From positions 18,369,318-18,433,317 of the forward strand of contig CM074188.1 of assembly GCA_037179385.1 (NCBI GenBank): a stretch of 64,000 bases of DNA, read 5' to 3'. This document shows positions 24,101 through 31,925 of the stretch, in pieces (positions within the stretch are counted from its first letter, which is position 1; the number at the start of each line of letters is the position of its first letter). The notes under the pieces were generated by a model. It saw only the letters and a list, made by a program, of their open reading frames with translations, ran no database searches and was not told the origin of the DNA. The stretch comes from Holothuria scabra (lineage: Eukaryota > Echinodermata > Holothuroidea > Aspidochirotida > Holothuriidae). Position numbers and translations under genes: made by a program.

Positions 24101-24137
24101 GAAAGTTTTTCACCAGTTCTGTTCTTTGAGAGCGTGA
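91..24137 (+). CDS. NCBP1: Nuclear cap-binding protein subunit 1 (CBP80), 3' 17 exons, 5' end outside window
   Basis: This is the large subunit of the nuclear cap-binding complex. In the known family it pairs with CBP20 (NCBP2) on the m7G cap of RNA polymerase II transcripts and acts in splicing, export and nonsense-mediated decay. The joined exons (91-175, 1128-1355, 2537-2610, 4756-4825, 5602-5817, 7168-7262, 8572-8746, 10337-10464, 12542-12616, 14099-14202, 15530-15658, 16695-16794, 20238-20331, 21369-21575, 22042-22176, 23580-23693, 24024-24137) give 713 residues in one unbroken frame. Vertebrate CBP80 is about 790 residues, so roughly 77 N-terminal residues lie upstream. Recognisable blocks include [69 protein letters not shown] and SEQNKNLF-like [12 protein letters not shown]. 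By family knowledge the protein is three MIF4G-like helical repeats: the window starts inside the first, and a charged coiled segment (window residues about 575-625) lies in the third. All introns use GT..AG. Identification is secure; exact boundaries rest on phase and similarity. Confidence 0.96.
230..425 (-). repeat. tRNA-derived SINE fragment
   Basis: It contains the stretch TTTTCCCTACTCCATT and a decayed reverse-strand box B region, both shared with the better copy at 20635-20880. It is diverged and inserted in an NCBP1 intron. Confidence 0.55.
447..745. mobile_element. CAGGGTT inverted-repeat mini-element, copy 1
   Basis: About 300 bp bounded by CAGGGTTTGTAC and the inverse TATAAACCCTTG. 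It is rich in CCTGGAAA-like motifs. A second copy with the same internal order (CTGGAAATATCA, AAAAGTCAT, CATTTTGA) lies at 25746-26024. No clear target duplication and no coding capacity. Confidence 0.55.
1128..1355 (+). CDS. NCBP1: NCBP1 exon
   Basis: A long pyrimidine tract and TTTTCTAG precede it, and TGG|gtaaga follows. It has 76 codons in phase 0, including [13 protein letters not shown] and YCVLSSLPW, which match the conserved part of the first MIF4G domain of CBP80. Confidence 0.95.
1415..1815 (-). repeat. SINE-related repeats, two families
   Basis: Bases 1415-1500 match the tail of the 20635-20880 SINE (CAGTTTCTAACCAATTGG, CCAGTTTTG). Bases about 1615-1815 match a second SINE family at 10660-10930, sharing CAAATTTGGTA, GACCAGTTC and a reverse-strand GGAATCA box B remnant. 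This fills most of the intron between the first two exons seen after base 1355. Confidence 0.5.
2537..2610 (+). CDS. NCBP1: NCBP1 exon
   Basis: The acceptor TTCTTCTAG and donor ATGAG|gtgatg delimit 74 nt that end with two bases of a codon. It encodes an acidic, poorly conserved segment ([20 protein letters not shown]) in the place of the equally variable vertebrate segment after SSLPW. It is supported mainly by phase, since it joins exactly to the next exon. Confidence 0.85.
2779..3225. mobile_element. Mini-element with GGCC..TGGGGTCC ends, copy 1, split by a hAT insertion
   Basis: It shares its ends and body (TTAAATCT-like, CTGATGGACCCCACT) with the intact copy at 7736-7915. The copy is interrupted near its left end by the element at 2788-3049. 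Confidence 0.65.
2788..3049. mobile_element. Non-autonomous hAT-like element with GCCATAAC duplication
   Basis: Terminal inverted repeats are CATAGGCGTCCGCAG and CTGCGGACGCCCATG. The 8-bp target duplication GCCATAAC is present at 2780-2787 and 3050-3057. G-runs lie just inside the left end and C-runs inside the right. The related repeat at 7736-7915 carries an uninterrupted GGCCATAAGTGG at the matching position, which serves as an empty-site paralogue. Confidence 0.88.
3426..4140. mobile_element. 715-bp inverted-repeat element
   Basis: The left end AGGTGTGTTCCACTGG..GACTCAAGT pairs with the right-end reverse complement AGGTGCATTCGACTGG..GACTCAAGT, about 25 bp with few mismatches. No long ORF inside and no clear target duplication. 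Superfamily unknown. Confidence 0.7.
4756..4825 (+). CDS. NCBP1: NCBP1 exon
   Basis: The acceptor is TCATTTCAG and the donor GAGAT|gtgagt. It completes the split arginine codon and encodes [20 protein letters not shown], matching the conserved VPxLQVW block. Confidence 0.93.
4826..5601. repeat. Intron with dispersed AT-rich repeat fragments
   Basis: The segment around 5095-5185 (GTAGAATATGCCCACA, ATTTGAACTTGAAC) is echoed at 6265-6385 and 9985-10040. Nothing coding is visible between the exons. Confidence 0.4.
5602..5817 (+). CDS. NCBP1: NCBP1 exon
   Basis: The acceptor is TTTCTTTTCAG and the donor CCAGAG|gttagt. It has 72 codons in phase 0. The proline-rich [10 protein letters not shown] block and [11 protein letters not shown] are hallmarks of CBP80. 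Confidence 0.96.
6921..7080 (+). repeat. tRNA-derived SINE, decayed
   Basis: A degraded tRNA-like head with a box-B-like GAGCTCAATTCC is followed by GTCATACCAAAGAC, the CAAACCAATTAAGTTAG body and a CCCATCTAA tail. These are the plus-strand counterparts of the 20635-20880 element. Confidence 0.6.
7168..7262 (+). CDS. NCBP1: NCBP1 exon
   Basis: The acceptor is CTCTGTCAG and the donor GATTG|gtgagt. It encodes [20 protein letters not shown] and onward, corresponding to the vertebrate segment after the PPPHT block. It ends with two bases of a cysteine codon. Confidence 0.92.
7736..7915. mobile_element. Mini-element with GGCC..TGGGGTCC ends, copy 2 (empty site)
   Basis: About 180 bp with imperfect inverted ends, GGCCATAAGTGGGGTCC against GGCCGCCATTAGTGGGGTCC on the other strand. 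This copy lacks the insertion found in 2779-3225. Confidence 0.65.
8572..8746 (+). CDS. NCBP1: NCBP1 exon
   Basis: The acceptor is TTTTTCTTCAG and the donor CAAGTT|gtaagt. It completes the cysteine codon (CAAQLV) and contains [15 protein letters not shown] and [11 protein letters not shown], both strongly conserved in CBP80. Confidence 0.96.
8747..9880. other. Intron sequence without recognised features
   Basis: AT-rich intron between two NCBP1 exons. The short ORFs here show no recognisable protein, and I see no inverted-repeat element. Confidence 0.4.
9919..9965 (+). repeat. Short direct tandem duplication
   Basis: The phrase CCTGTCTGTCGTAAGAGGCA followed by ACTAGAA occurs twice in immediate succession. 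It lies within a diverged dispersed repeat that also occurs near 6290. Confidence 0.75.
10120..10250. repeat. Dispersed repeat shared with 46995-47130
   Basis: Both places contain CACAAAATCA, TCTGCTACACAATTTT-like text, GCAGTTTGTCCAT and TTGTGT..GCAAA in the same order. Family unknown. Confidence 0.5.
10337..10464 (+). CDS. NCBP1: NCBP1 exon
   Basis: The acceptor is TTTTTACAG and the donor GAATG|gtaaga. It encodes [20 protein letters not shown] followed by the conserved [16 protein letters not shown] block of the middle MIF4G-like repeat. Confidence 0.96.
10660..10930 (-). repeat. tRNA-derived SINE, second family
   Basis: On the minus strand there is a box-B-like GGTTTGATTCC (10837-10847) followed by TGGTTGGGTCAGAG. 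The body is shared with about 1615-1815. Confidence 0.6.
12542..12616 (+). CDS. NCBP1: NCBP1 exon
   Basis: The acceptor is CATTCTGCAG and the donor CTCAG|gtaggt. It completes a tryptophan codon and encodes [20 protein letters not shown], matching the loop and helix after the WSW block. The short exon is confirmed by phase on both sides. Confidence 0.92.
13180..13385. repeat. Dispersed repeat shared with 26450-26640
   Basis: Both contain AATGGAGCCA, CATGA(C/T)A(A/G)ACCA, GTAGCTTC, GGAAGCAG and GTCAGGAGGACTT in the same order. This is a decayed interspersed repeat with no coding content. Confidence 0.5.
14099..14202 (+). CDS. NCBP1: NCBP1 exon
   Basis: The acceptor is GTTTTGCAG and the donor ACAA|gtaagt. 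It completes an arginine codon and begins [20 protein letters not shown], parallel to the family's RLSYHQR block. Confidence 0.93.
14203..15110. other. Intron sequence without recognised features
   Basis: I see no recognisable coding, RNA or inverted-repeat structure in this part of the NCBP1 intron. Confidence 0.35.
15120..15310 (+). repeat. SINE fragment, first family
   Basis: The stretch GGCTTGACTTAAACCAATTT followed by AACTCCATCCAACTA is the plus-strand tail of the SINE seen at 20635-20880. Confidence 0.5.
15530..15658 (+). CDS. NCBP1: NCBP1 exon
   Basis: The acceptor is TTCATTCCAG. Of two overlapping donors, the one after GGTGAAG (gtaagg) is the one that keeps frame with the next exon. 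It encodes helix residues [20 protein letters not shown] followed by an acidic KKDDDSGE linker, as in other CBP80 proteins. Confidence 0.92.
15803..15990 (+). repeat. tRNA-derived SINE with intact promoter boxes
   Basis: It has a box-A-like TTGAATTGGTAGGGCATC and a canonical box B GGTTCGATTCC at 15858-15868, followed by AGTCATACAAAAGTC. It lacks tRNA acceptor pairing and a normal tRNA end, so it is a SINE head and not a tRNA gene. Confidence 0.7.
16695..16794 (+). CDS. NCBP1: NCBP1 exon
   Basis: The acceptor is TTCTTCTGCAG and the donor GCAAA|gtgagc. It encodes [20 protein letters not shown] and SHTFSALAK, the start of the third MIF4G-like repeat. Confidence 0.95.
17430..17840. mobile_element. 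Nested element with AACCGTGGAC repeats
   Basis: About 410 bp interrupts the GT microsatellite that is continuous in copy 2. Its ends are inverted: AAACCGTGGAC, ATTGAC and AAACCGAGGAC on the left recur in the same order on the reverse strand at the right. The 10-mer AACCGTGGAC occurs five times, counting both strands. Confidence 0.65.
17935..20085 (+). repeat. Tandem array, about 145-bp unit, array 1
   Basis: About 15 units. Each contains CGATATCTCAAGATAGGAAA-like text, GGATAGATTTCATATTTGGT, ATGGTCAGAAGATGGT, and a block of AGGTCA half-sites. Nine units hold an exact AGGTCAAAGGTCA. Some units are fused or shortened, and a sub-block recurs about 440 bp apart (18401 and 18841). The ORFs here are repeat shadows. 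Confidence 0.92.
20238..20331 (+). CDS. NCBP1: NCBP1 exon
   Basis: The acceptor is TTCTATTTTAG and the donor CAACAG|gtatgg. It encodes [20 protein letters not shown] and [11 protein letters not shown]. Its 3' splice site lies only about 25 bases after the end of the satellite-bearing mobile element in the preceding intron. Confidence 0.94.
20635..20880 (-). repeat. tRNA-derived SINE, first family, best copy
   Basis: On the minus strand there is a box-A-like TGGTCTAACGGTAAGAGCA, a box-B-like GGGTTCTATTCC (20811-20822), then GTCATACCAAAGAC and a body ending in CTATCTAACT. Family members or fragments occur at 230, 1415, 6921, 11380, 15120, 30380, 41070 and 61630. Confidence 0.75.
21369..21575 (+). 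CDS. NCBP1: NCBP1 exon
   Basis: A T-rich tract and TTTTTAG precede it and CTAAG|gttaga follows. It has 69 codons in phase 0: [21 protein letters not shown] and [13 protein letters not shown], then a charged coiled-coil-like run [12 protein letters not shown]. Confidence 0.96.
21610..21800. repeat. Dispersed repeat shared with 46235-46390 and 56920-57065
   Basis: It holds runs such as GAAGTTTTGGC, GGGAAATTT and CTGGGAAATAA. The element at 56920 has the same order. It lies just after an NCBP1 exon and is not coding. Confidence 0.4.
22042..22176 (+). CDS. NCBP1: NCBP1 exon
   Basis: The acceptor is TTTCTGTAG and the donor TTCCAA|gtaagt. It has 45 codons: a variable acidic part followed by [20 protein letters not shown], conserved in CBP80. 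Confidence 0.95.
22177..23579. other. Intron sequence without recognised features
   Basis: I see no element boundaries, RNA genes or coding exons in this NCBP1 intron. Confidence 0.4.
23580..23693 (+). CDS. NCBP1: NCBP1 exon
   Basis: The acceptor is TTTTTGCAG and the donor ATCTTA|gtaagt. It has 38 codons beginning [17 protein letters not shown] and ending HRLEQIFIL, matching the family near its C terminus. Confidence 0.95.
24024..24137 (+). CDS. NCBP1: NCBP1 terminal coding exon
   Basis: The acceptor is TTTTTTCACAG. It has 37 codons and a TGA stop at 24135-24137. It encodes [20 protein letters not shown] and FCSLRA, the usual C-terminal helix and end of CBP80. Confidence 0.95.
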   Translation, partial: HFKQVVKYTSTLENLLFTSDTDPNLLKVFHQFCSLRA

Positions 24138-25160
24138 AGAAACCTCTTTCTTGTGCTGCCGTCATAAAAGAATTTGAATTCTTGTGATACTGAACAGGCA
24201 AAAAGAAACTGAGAAACAGCGTATGCCTTTGTTTTTATCTTGTTTGGTCTTTTTATACCCATCAATTGAAGAGAAAATGTTTGAAACTTGTGTTTTAGTT
24301 GGAACCTTGCTCAAGAATGTAGTTTTATCACTGGGCTATCAAAATTAGATGAAAAGATTTCTTCCAAATTTGTGAATGGAACTGTTCTTTCATGTCAGAG
24401 AGGAGTGGTAGAAAAGTGGATATTGCATGAAGAAATGTAAGGAGCAGATATAAGGTCAGATTAGTAAAGGTTATGGGGTAATACACATCATCAATTCGCA
24501 TTACAGGAAATACACCAAAGTCATGAATTTTAATTATGAAGACAAAGTTGAACATGTATTCTTATCTTTTTTGTCAGCATGATTTCAAAGGTGAACCCAT
24601 AGAGTACATTACCAACGTTTTCTGATACTGTACCTACTCAGGTTCGTATTCTGTTAAGCTAAAGAAAGACTAAGGGGAAAGAGCTACAACCACCCACTGT
24701 TTTGTTACCATCAGTATGAGTCTTCTTTATGGGATTTTTGCTCAGAGAACTCATAAATAGTCTATGTTTTCATGATGTTTAACAAAGAGATCTTGTTTAA
24801 TTGAAATTGTTTCAAAAGTTTGAAATTGTAACATGCTCTTGAAATCCTTAAAATGCAACTTATTTTATTTGCTGATATAATCAGTGATAATTTATGGACT
24901 TTGGCAGTAAACCTTTTTTCATCAGATTGCTTTGGGATAAACAGTTGCTCTAATAATACAGTTGTGTTGGACATTTACATGGGTGCAATTGTTATGTAGA
25001 TTTCTGAAATAGGTTTCCTAGTATGTTGTGTTTTAACCATTTAACAAGGAAGAATCAATAGTGTATTGACATGTACTGAAGTACTTTGGAGCATGCTATA
25101 TGAACTAACAAGAATGACTGCCAAATACTGAGGTTGACATTAAAACATCAAGGTACAAGG
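24138..25160 (+). other. NCBP1: Presumed NCBP1 3' UTR
   Basis: This sequence follows the stop codon without an obvious splice donor or repeat. I see no AATAAA nearby. The closest variant poly(A) signal I can find is ATTAAA at 25139-25144, so the true 3' end is uncertain. Confidence 0.4.
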
Positions 25161-25745
25161 GACAATCCCATCTCTATAGTGTCATGGCAGTAAAATGTAT
25201 TAGTGAGTCTTGAAACCACAATCCCATTGAATGTAAAACTGTTGCCAATTTAAATGATGCATTTCTAGAAGTCAAACATGTAAATATAAATTTGTAAGCT
25301 GGGAGGATGACTCAAATAGAAACCAAGAAGGAATATTTGAGTGATAATATGAAACCAAAAAAGGACCTTATATAAACAAGAATATTTAAGCATTTGTAGA
25401 TGAATGGGTTTAACTATGTTATCATGTACATCTTACATCATGATGTCATAACAATGTTTGTTGTGCCTTTATACTGTTTTACATATCTTAAAAGTTTAAA
25501 GGAACAAGAAAACGAAAGTTGAATGTTATTGTTAGGAAGTGGTATGTACCAGAAGGACTTTACATTCTTACTTCCTTATTCGATGACCAATATGAGTCGG
25601 ATAGATCGATCATTTGGGAAAAGTTGATTTAAACCTTTTGGTCATATGAATATTTATTTGCTCTTGGTAAAGAAGAGAAGGATAGTAGAACATATTGGAA
25701 AGCTGTGGTCCAAAGGGGAATTCATTTGAGTGCCAGATTATGTTT

Positions 25746-26024
25746 CAGGGTTGAAAAAGGACCTGGGAAGTCAGGAAAAACTGAAATTTGAATATCCAAT
25801 TCTGGAGAGTCAGGGAAAATGATCCATTGTTCGAAAAGTTCTGAAAAAGTGTGGGAATTTTAGTAAGTGGACTTCCGATTTTCTCAATGTTTAGACACAT
25901 AATGTTGAAAAGATAGAAATGTCGGATCTGACTGTTTTTGAAGGCCCTGGAAATATCATTCAAGGTTCTTGAAAGTCATGTAAAAGTCATCAAATTTTGT
26001 CATTTTGAATATGCATGAACCCTG
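25746..26024. mobile_element. CAGGGTT inverted-repeat mini-element, copy 2
   Basis: It begins CAGGGTTGAAAAAGG and ends ATGCATGAACCCTG. It has the same internal order as 447-745. It lies downstream of, or within, the NCBP1 3' UTR region. Confidence 0.6.
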
Positions 26025-26806
26025 TATTTGGCACCCATGTCCTGCTAAACAGTTCCCTTTAGACCAACACAAAAATGTTACCACGTGTCCATCTTTAATG
26101 AAGGTAACCCATGTCACTGTTCATTCTTGAATATGACCTGAGCTATGTATGTGCACATGTGGAAAAATTGTTATTGCCTCTTGCTCCATAAATATGCAAG
26201 AAATAGCTGTCGTAAGGAAGAGCACAAAATAACATAAATACCATGGAACATATTTTTAGAGTGTACATAACCTGTAAGGATTCATTATCCCATCAATAGT
26301 TATCAGATGTACTCTTATACTATGTACCTGCTTTATTACCAGCAGTAGAGTGAAGTACACCTGTTATTGTATTTAGTGTCATTTATTTTCAGAGCCAGGG
26401 GACTTGGGCTGGACAGGTCTTTCTAGATCATTGGCTAAGGTCTGTCGTATCTTTTCTTTCACTCAGTCTAGAATGGAGCCACACATGATAAACCACTGAT
26501 GTGAATCATCTGAAGGCCATGAGACTGGTCAGTTAAATGCTGTCTTTTATTGGACGTAGCTTCCTTGGGAAGCAGAACTCCTTTGGGGATATAAGTTTGG
26601 TTTTGCAAGAGTCAGGAGGACTTAAGGAATAACTGCAGTTTTCTACTTTTGATTTTCTGTTAAAAGCTCTTTTTTAGTTATCTGAACTCAGGAGTTGACA
26701 GAGTTTTAACGAGTCATGACTCGAGTCACAAATTTCCAAAAGGGAAATGACTGGAAGGATTGTATCATGATTTACCTCATAGAAATAGTACAGTGACTCA
26801 AGTCAT

Positions 26807-27110
26807 TGACTTGACTCGAGTCACACTAAAAGTAGCAAATGACTCAACTGGTTACAACTCTGAGAGTTGAATGATTTAGTCCCTGCCCCATCTTGGAAAC
26901 AACTGACTTGACTCGAGTCACACTAAAAGTAGCAAATGACTCAACTGGTTACAACTCTGAGAGTTGAATGATTTAGTCCCTGCCCCATCTTGGAAACAAC
27001 TGACTTGACTCGAGTCACACTTAAAGTAGCAAATGACTCAACTGGTTACAACTCTGAGAGTTGAATGATTTAGTCCCTGCCCCATCTTGGAAACAACTGA
27101 CTTTACTTGT
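26807..27110. repeat. Three near-identical 97-bp tandem copies
   Basis: Units start at 26807, 26904 and 27001, and a fourth breaks off after 27098. Each contains the palindrome TGACTCGAGTCA and a separate TGACTCA. The copies differ by about one base, which suggests a recent duplication. A related TCATGACTCGAGTCA lies just upstream near 26725. Confidence 0.9.
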
Positions 27111-27524
27111 ATCTGTATGTTGTATTGCTTGAATGTAGATGTAGCCTTTAAATTGAAAACCTGTAAAAGTTAAAGTCTTTCTATGGAAGGGTTAGTTAAG
27201 TGATAATACTGGGCGGGTGGTGATCAGAACTGAGTCTGAAAAACCAATTGATTTTGATGTTGAAGAAGGTATGTGGACATAATTTGATGGTCCAACCTTT
27301 AAATCAATCTAGTCAAGGAAAAGGTTTTGTAAGTAGGGAGTTGTTTTGAGGGGGTAGGAAGTGTTTTTGACCTGTGAACCTTTATTAGCATATTACATTG
27401 TGGAAATAATTAGTGGAGAAGAAACTACCTCACTGTAAGCAAAATGTTTGTAGTATTTGCATAAGGAGCTTACCACAGTGTCAGGAGAAAATCAGGGCAA
27501 GACCAGACAAATTGAGGGCAGATA

Positions 27525-27795
27525 TTTATCACCCCAGATCCAATCTTCTCAACCTCTTTAGCTTAAGCCCCTCCCACATCTGTCTAAAACTCATCCTTAT
27601 CCAGACACAAACCTAGTTTATTGCTTTAGGGTATATCCTGCTGAGCATGCAATGCCCAGATGTGCAATCAGAAGACTTTCAGTATATACTGTGTTATATG
27701 AGCTGCTCCTTGTTTTAATTTGATGCCAGTCAAAGATCTGTGCCAATCGAGAATTTTGGTAAACTCAGGTTAAAATTGTAGTTTGGGGTGACAAG
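27525..27795 (-). mobile_element. TTAA-type mini-element, degraded reverse copy
   Basis: It shares CTCATCCTTATCCAGACACA, TTTATTGCTT, GTCAAAGATCT and GAATTTTGGTAAAC with the reverse strand of the element at 43831-44138. The ends are decayed. Confidence 0.55.
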
Positions 27796-28839
27796 TGACT
27801 CAGCCCACCTCCTGACAGACTCCCAAAAGCACTAACTTTCTATGTTCTCCTCATGTTCCTTTAATGGTCATTAGCAGTTTTACCAAAAGTGGACTATAAT
27901 TGTGTAAGGTCCATTTTAAGAGTTTGAGTTTGTATATACAGTAGTCTGACACACACTTCTTCTCTACAGAAATACATTTGTACACATTTCATCTGAGTTG
28001 TTGTGTTGTATATGTTTCAATTGTGTTACTGTCATCATCTTAAAGGTGTAATACTGGGGAGGGGGAGTTAGTGTAGTTACATCTGATACAACACACCAAC
28101 AACGATGTGTTATAGAAAGTGTCAGCTAGGTAAGAAAATAAAAGTTAAAACTGTTTCAAATATTTTCAAAAATGCAGTTCAAATATGGTTCAAGTCTTGC
28201 CCTTAAGTCACCTTCTCAAGAAAAGCAGGGAATACCACGGGCGTGCCCTACAGCCCCCAGCCCAAAGGGGGGGGGGAGTTTCTAACAAAGATGTGTTAAT
28301 AACAGAATTTGATGATAAAATCAGAAACTGGGGGTTGTTATTGAAGTATATTTCAAATAGACACATTTTCTTTGAAAAAAAATCAGATTTTAGGTCATTT
28401 TTCAAAAATATGGGGTTGCTTATGGAGAGCCTGTCTTCCCTTGGAGGAAAATGATCTATCTTCAACATGCATTACTCGATTTGCATTAAGGGATTGTTGG
28501 TCCTACCCAGCCTTTAGTAACTATTTAAAGACTGGTGATTGCACTCACCTCCGTTGGATGGGGATAATGGCATGGAGGTGAATGCTTGCTATCCTGCGAA
28601 AAAAACCCATCCTTGTGAGTAGCCTGTATTAAAACATTTATTAGCAGACCCGTTGCCAAAGGAAGCAAAGCTCCTGAAACACCCATTGATGTAACTACTG
28701 GGGACTGCATCCCCATCAAATTTCCAGCCCCCCACTAGCAGTCTTTCCCCATTGGCGATCGGAGATTAAAAAATGACATTACAAAAAGGATAGAATGAAA
28801 ATAAAAATTATGATATTACTAACTAAAACTGTCACCCTG

Positions 28840-29400
28840 TTAATATTCCAACCACAATGAAACTCCTATGTATTTAAGACTGAAGGTCCTGCGGATTTTA
28901 AAGGCTCTCAGAAACCGACAGTCACCTGTCAGTTGTCGTTTTTTATTCCCCTCGTATTTTCGTCTACGGATCGGCTGATATCTCCGTTTTGTCCTGCTGG
29001 GCATCTTACACCCCGTCCAGCTGTCCAGGACAGCCCCAGACCATTTTCGCTGAAATGCAAACAGTCCACGCATCTGCCGGATGTCGGTATAGTGATGTGA
29101 AGTCGACGGATGGGTCTCGCACGGCGGTTATCCAGCTTAATGGGACCCGACTGAAAATTGGCCAGAGATCGACGAAACCTGGCCTATGCACAAAAATTAC
29201 TCGACTAACTGTTGATGGCCTGTCGGCTTCGGCCCACCCAATATTGCCTAAAAGAAGAGCGGGAACTTGTCACAAATCCTTAATCATGATTAAGCGCCGT
29301 CGGCTGATATTTCTCCGATAGTTAAAGGCCGGCTGATAAATAGAAATCAGACACACAAGTTGGCCCGGGCAATTTACCTTGAAACTTTCACTTGAGTTTT
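28840..29400. other. CpG-richer segment, unknown function
   Basis: It is noticeably richer in CG than its surroundings. It has open frames on both strands, including 28989-29321 (+) and a minus-strand frame 28840-29073 with the basic stretch MPSRTKRRYQPIRRRKYEG. I recognise no protein. The phrase CGGCTGATAT recurs within it. It could be a relic of a transposon or the 5' end of an unknown gene. Confidence 0.3.
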
Positions 29401-29699
29401 AAGTTAAGGAGCAGAACTTGGCAGACCCGCTGACCGTGCTATCTAAAGCTAAATCATCTCTTTCCCTGCCACTCATTTTCTATTTTCTTCTTCTCCAGAG
29501 CTGGCCAAAACCATCATTGAGTCTTTTCCCCTTGCCCGGTAGTCTTGCTGCTGGTAAAGATAAGGGGTAACGCCCTTATACCCATTCCAATCTGAAGCCC
29601 ACAAACGGCATGTCGGAGGTGGACCAAATCTTGCTTCCTTAGAATTTGGGAAATATGCAAGCATAATCAATGCGGCTAGCCGTTTAGAAAAAACGTTTC

Positions 29700-30040
29700 A
29701 TTTCTAAACACCTAATTTAGAGTGAGGATGGTCACAGCTTAATGACAACCACCCCAGACAGTTTGTCCCTACCTGCTTACTCCCTTCCAATTTCACGACT
29801 GCGTGAATCTCTCCAGTGGCCCAGACACAATTCCAGTTTCCTTCAGGTTATACCCTGATCAGTAGGACCTGGCGGGTTTACAAAGCCCTATTTGTGAAAT
29901 CACAATCTTTTAAGTATTTGCTGTGTTATATGAGCCACTCTGCATACTTTGAATCTGATGTCAATCAAAGAGCTTTGCCCATTGAAAATTTTTTGTAGCA
30001 TTCCGGTCAAATTGTAGTTTGATGCGACTAATGATTGCCG
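29700..30040 (-). mobile_element. TTAA-type mini-element, strongly degraded copy
   Basis: Fragments TGTGTTATATGAGC, GTCAATCAAAGAGCT and AATTGTAGTTTGATG follow the order of the reverse copies at 27525 and 43023. Confidence 0.4.
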
Positions 30041-30580
30041 AAAGTTTGACGGGACAATCATGTGCAATTGCAGTTGATTGCGGGTAGTGTCATATATGAC
30101 GAACATGATAATGCGCTGTATTGGGGGAGGCTCTGCCAAGTTTGTCAGTTTTGTGTAGAAAGGGACTCTTCAAATTCAAGTTTTCGAGTTTTTAAATGCA
30201 GCTTTCAAGATCCGAAAAGAGTCATTAATTGTAATCGAGAGATCCGTAGTACTGCTGCAAAACGTTCTTGTAAATCTTAACTTGAAATATCAACATGTTA
30301 CAAAAAGTAGCGACATAGCCTACACGGACAGCTTATAGGAAAGTAATTTTTCTTCAGCCTTACTCCATGGACCCGAACGGAACTGGGGCGTAAAACTCCA
30401 TCTAACTAACTCATGAACCCAAAATGGTAGAATATTTAGTCTCTTCAAACGTCGGTATTTGAAGAGGATGTAATATTTTCAATTGCCAAATAACACTGGC
30501 AGAACAGAATGTAGGCTACAGGCACAAAGAGTGCCCACAATTTTGCCCGGAATATGGTAATGGTACAGTCATCTGGTAAC

Positions 30581-31633
30581 CAGTGGCTTCACCAAGGGGG
30601 TGGGGGCAGGGGGGCACGTGCCCCCTGAAAAATCGTGTGCCCCCCCCCCCCCCGTGTGCCCCCCAAATGAGATTTGAGATTTTTAAAAAACGATATGCCT
30701 TCTTTAGTCAGAGTGTGACTATGGAAATATTTAAGATTGGATTCTTCTTTTGACGAGAAAAGGCAGTAATTTTCATACTTTTCAACTAAAAATATCGCAA
30801 AAACACCATTGCCATTTCCGGATGTCTGAGGGGTTGCGTTTTTCAAAAATTTCTGCAAACTTCCAGCTTCCCTAACTGAAGGTGGCGCATAGCTCAGGGA
30901 ACCGTTCAAGCAGGATTATATAGGCGTACATTTTTGCCTTAAGAGGATCACATCTAACTGCTTTCTCTCTTTCTCTTTCGAGTTCAGCTCTCCTTCTTCT
31001 AAATATCAGCCGGATCCGCTCTTGAAAGTTGTTTCACTAGTTTTGTTACCAATAAATTCTTAATTGAAGTTGCACTGGAAGTTTTTTTTGGGGACCAGTG
31101 TAAAGACAACAGAAGAACCGTAAATAACGACCTGAATACCTAACAAACCCCTTAAAACCCAGGAGCTTCCGGGGGCTTCCCCCCCCCCTGGACCCCCACC
31201 GAGACACACATTGAAAAGCCCATCAATTCTTTTCTCAACTCGCCCTTTTTCAAAATGTCGGCCGGATCTGCACTTGGTAGTTGAATCACTTTTTTTTACC
31301 AAAACTTCTTACTGGAAGTTACTCTGAAGGTATTTTTGAGACCAGTGTTAAGTCAATAGAAGAACACTTAAAAAGCGACTTTAGTGCCTCACAAACACGC
31401 TAAAACCCATGAGCTTCCGGGGGCTTCGCCCCCTGGACCCCCACCGGGGCTTTGCCCCTGGACCCCACCATGGGCCCTAAAGCGGACCCCTGGACCCCAC
31501 CCGCTGAGCCTCGCGCCTCGCGCTCGGTGGCGCCTACGGCGCCAAGTGTGTGGAGTTTAGCAGTGCCCCCTGCAATATTGTTGTGCCACCCCAGTGCCCC
31601 CCCCCCCAAATGAAAAATCTGGTGACGCCACAG
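30581..31633 (+). mobile_element. Non-autonomous hAT element A, TSD CTGGTAAC
   Basis: Its ends are CAGTGGCTTCACCA and TGGTGACGCCACAG. A perfect 8-bp duplication CTGGTAAC flanks it (30573-30580 and 31634-31641). It carries G/C homopolymer runs near the ends and about two diverged internal repeats with GGGGGCTTCGCCCCC-like palindromes. It is related to element B in opposite orientation. No transposase is visible. Confidence 0.92.
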
Positions 31634-31925
31634 CTGGTAACTGATTTAAACATTTTTGCAATTCGTCAATTCGATCAGTTTTTGTTGAAGTGTCATAACG
31701 ACAACTTATATTCTACTTACAGGCCTGGAAAATGTCATTTGTGACTATCTGTGGGGTCGCGATAGTTAAAAAAATCACAGCGTTCCCTCAACTCCGCTTA
31801 GCTAGTGAACCGGTCGTGGCAGAAATCCACCCACAATCATACGAAGCCTTGCTTCATCCTTTCCATCAAGAAAATCCCGGTTACGTCACTGTCCTCAAAC
31901 GTTGAATTCGAAGAAACAACAAATA

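Noticed and set aside
28237..28740. Possible hAT-like end CACGGGCGTGCCC followed by a G-run
   Set aside because: No matching opposite end or target duplication could be found.
30589..30909. Minus-strand ORF of 106 residues and others at 31060-31609 and 34460-34874
   Set aside because: They lie inside hAT elements A and B, cross G/C homopolymer runs and show no recognisable domain.
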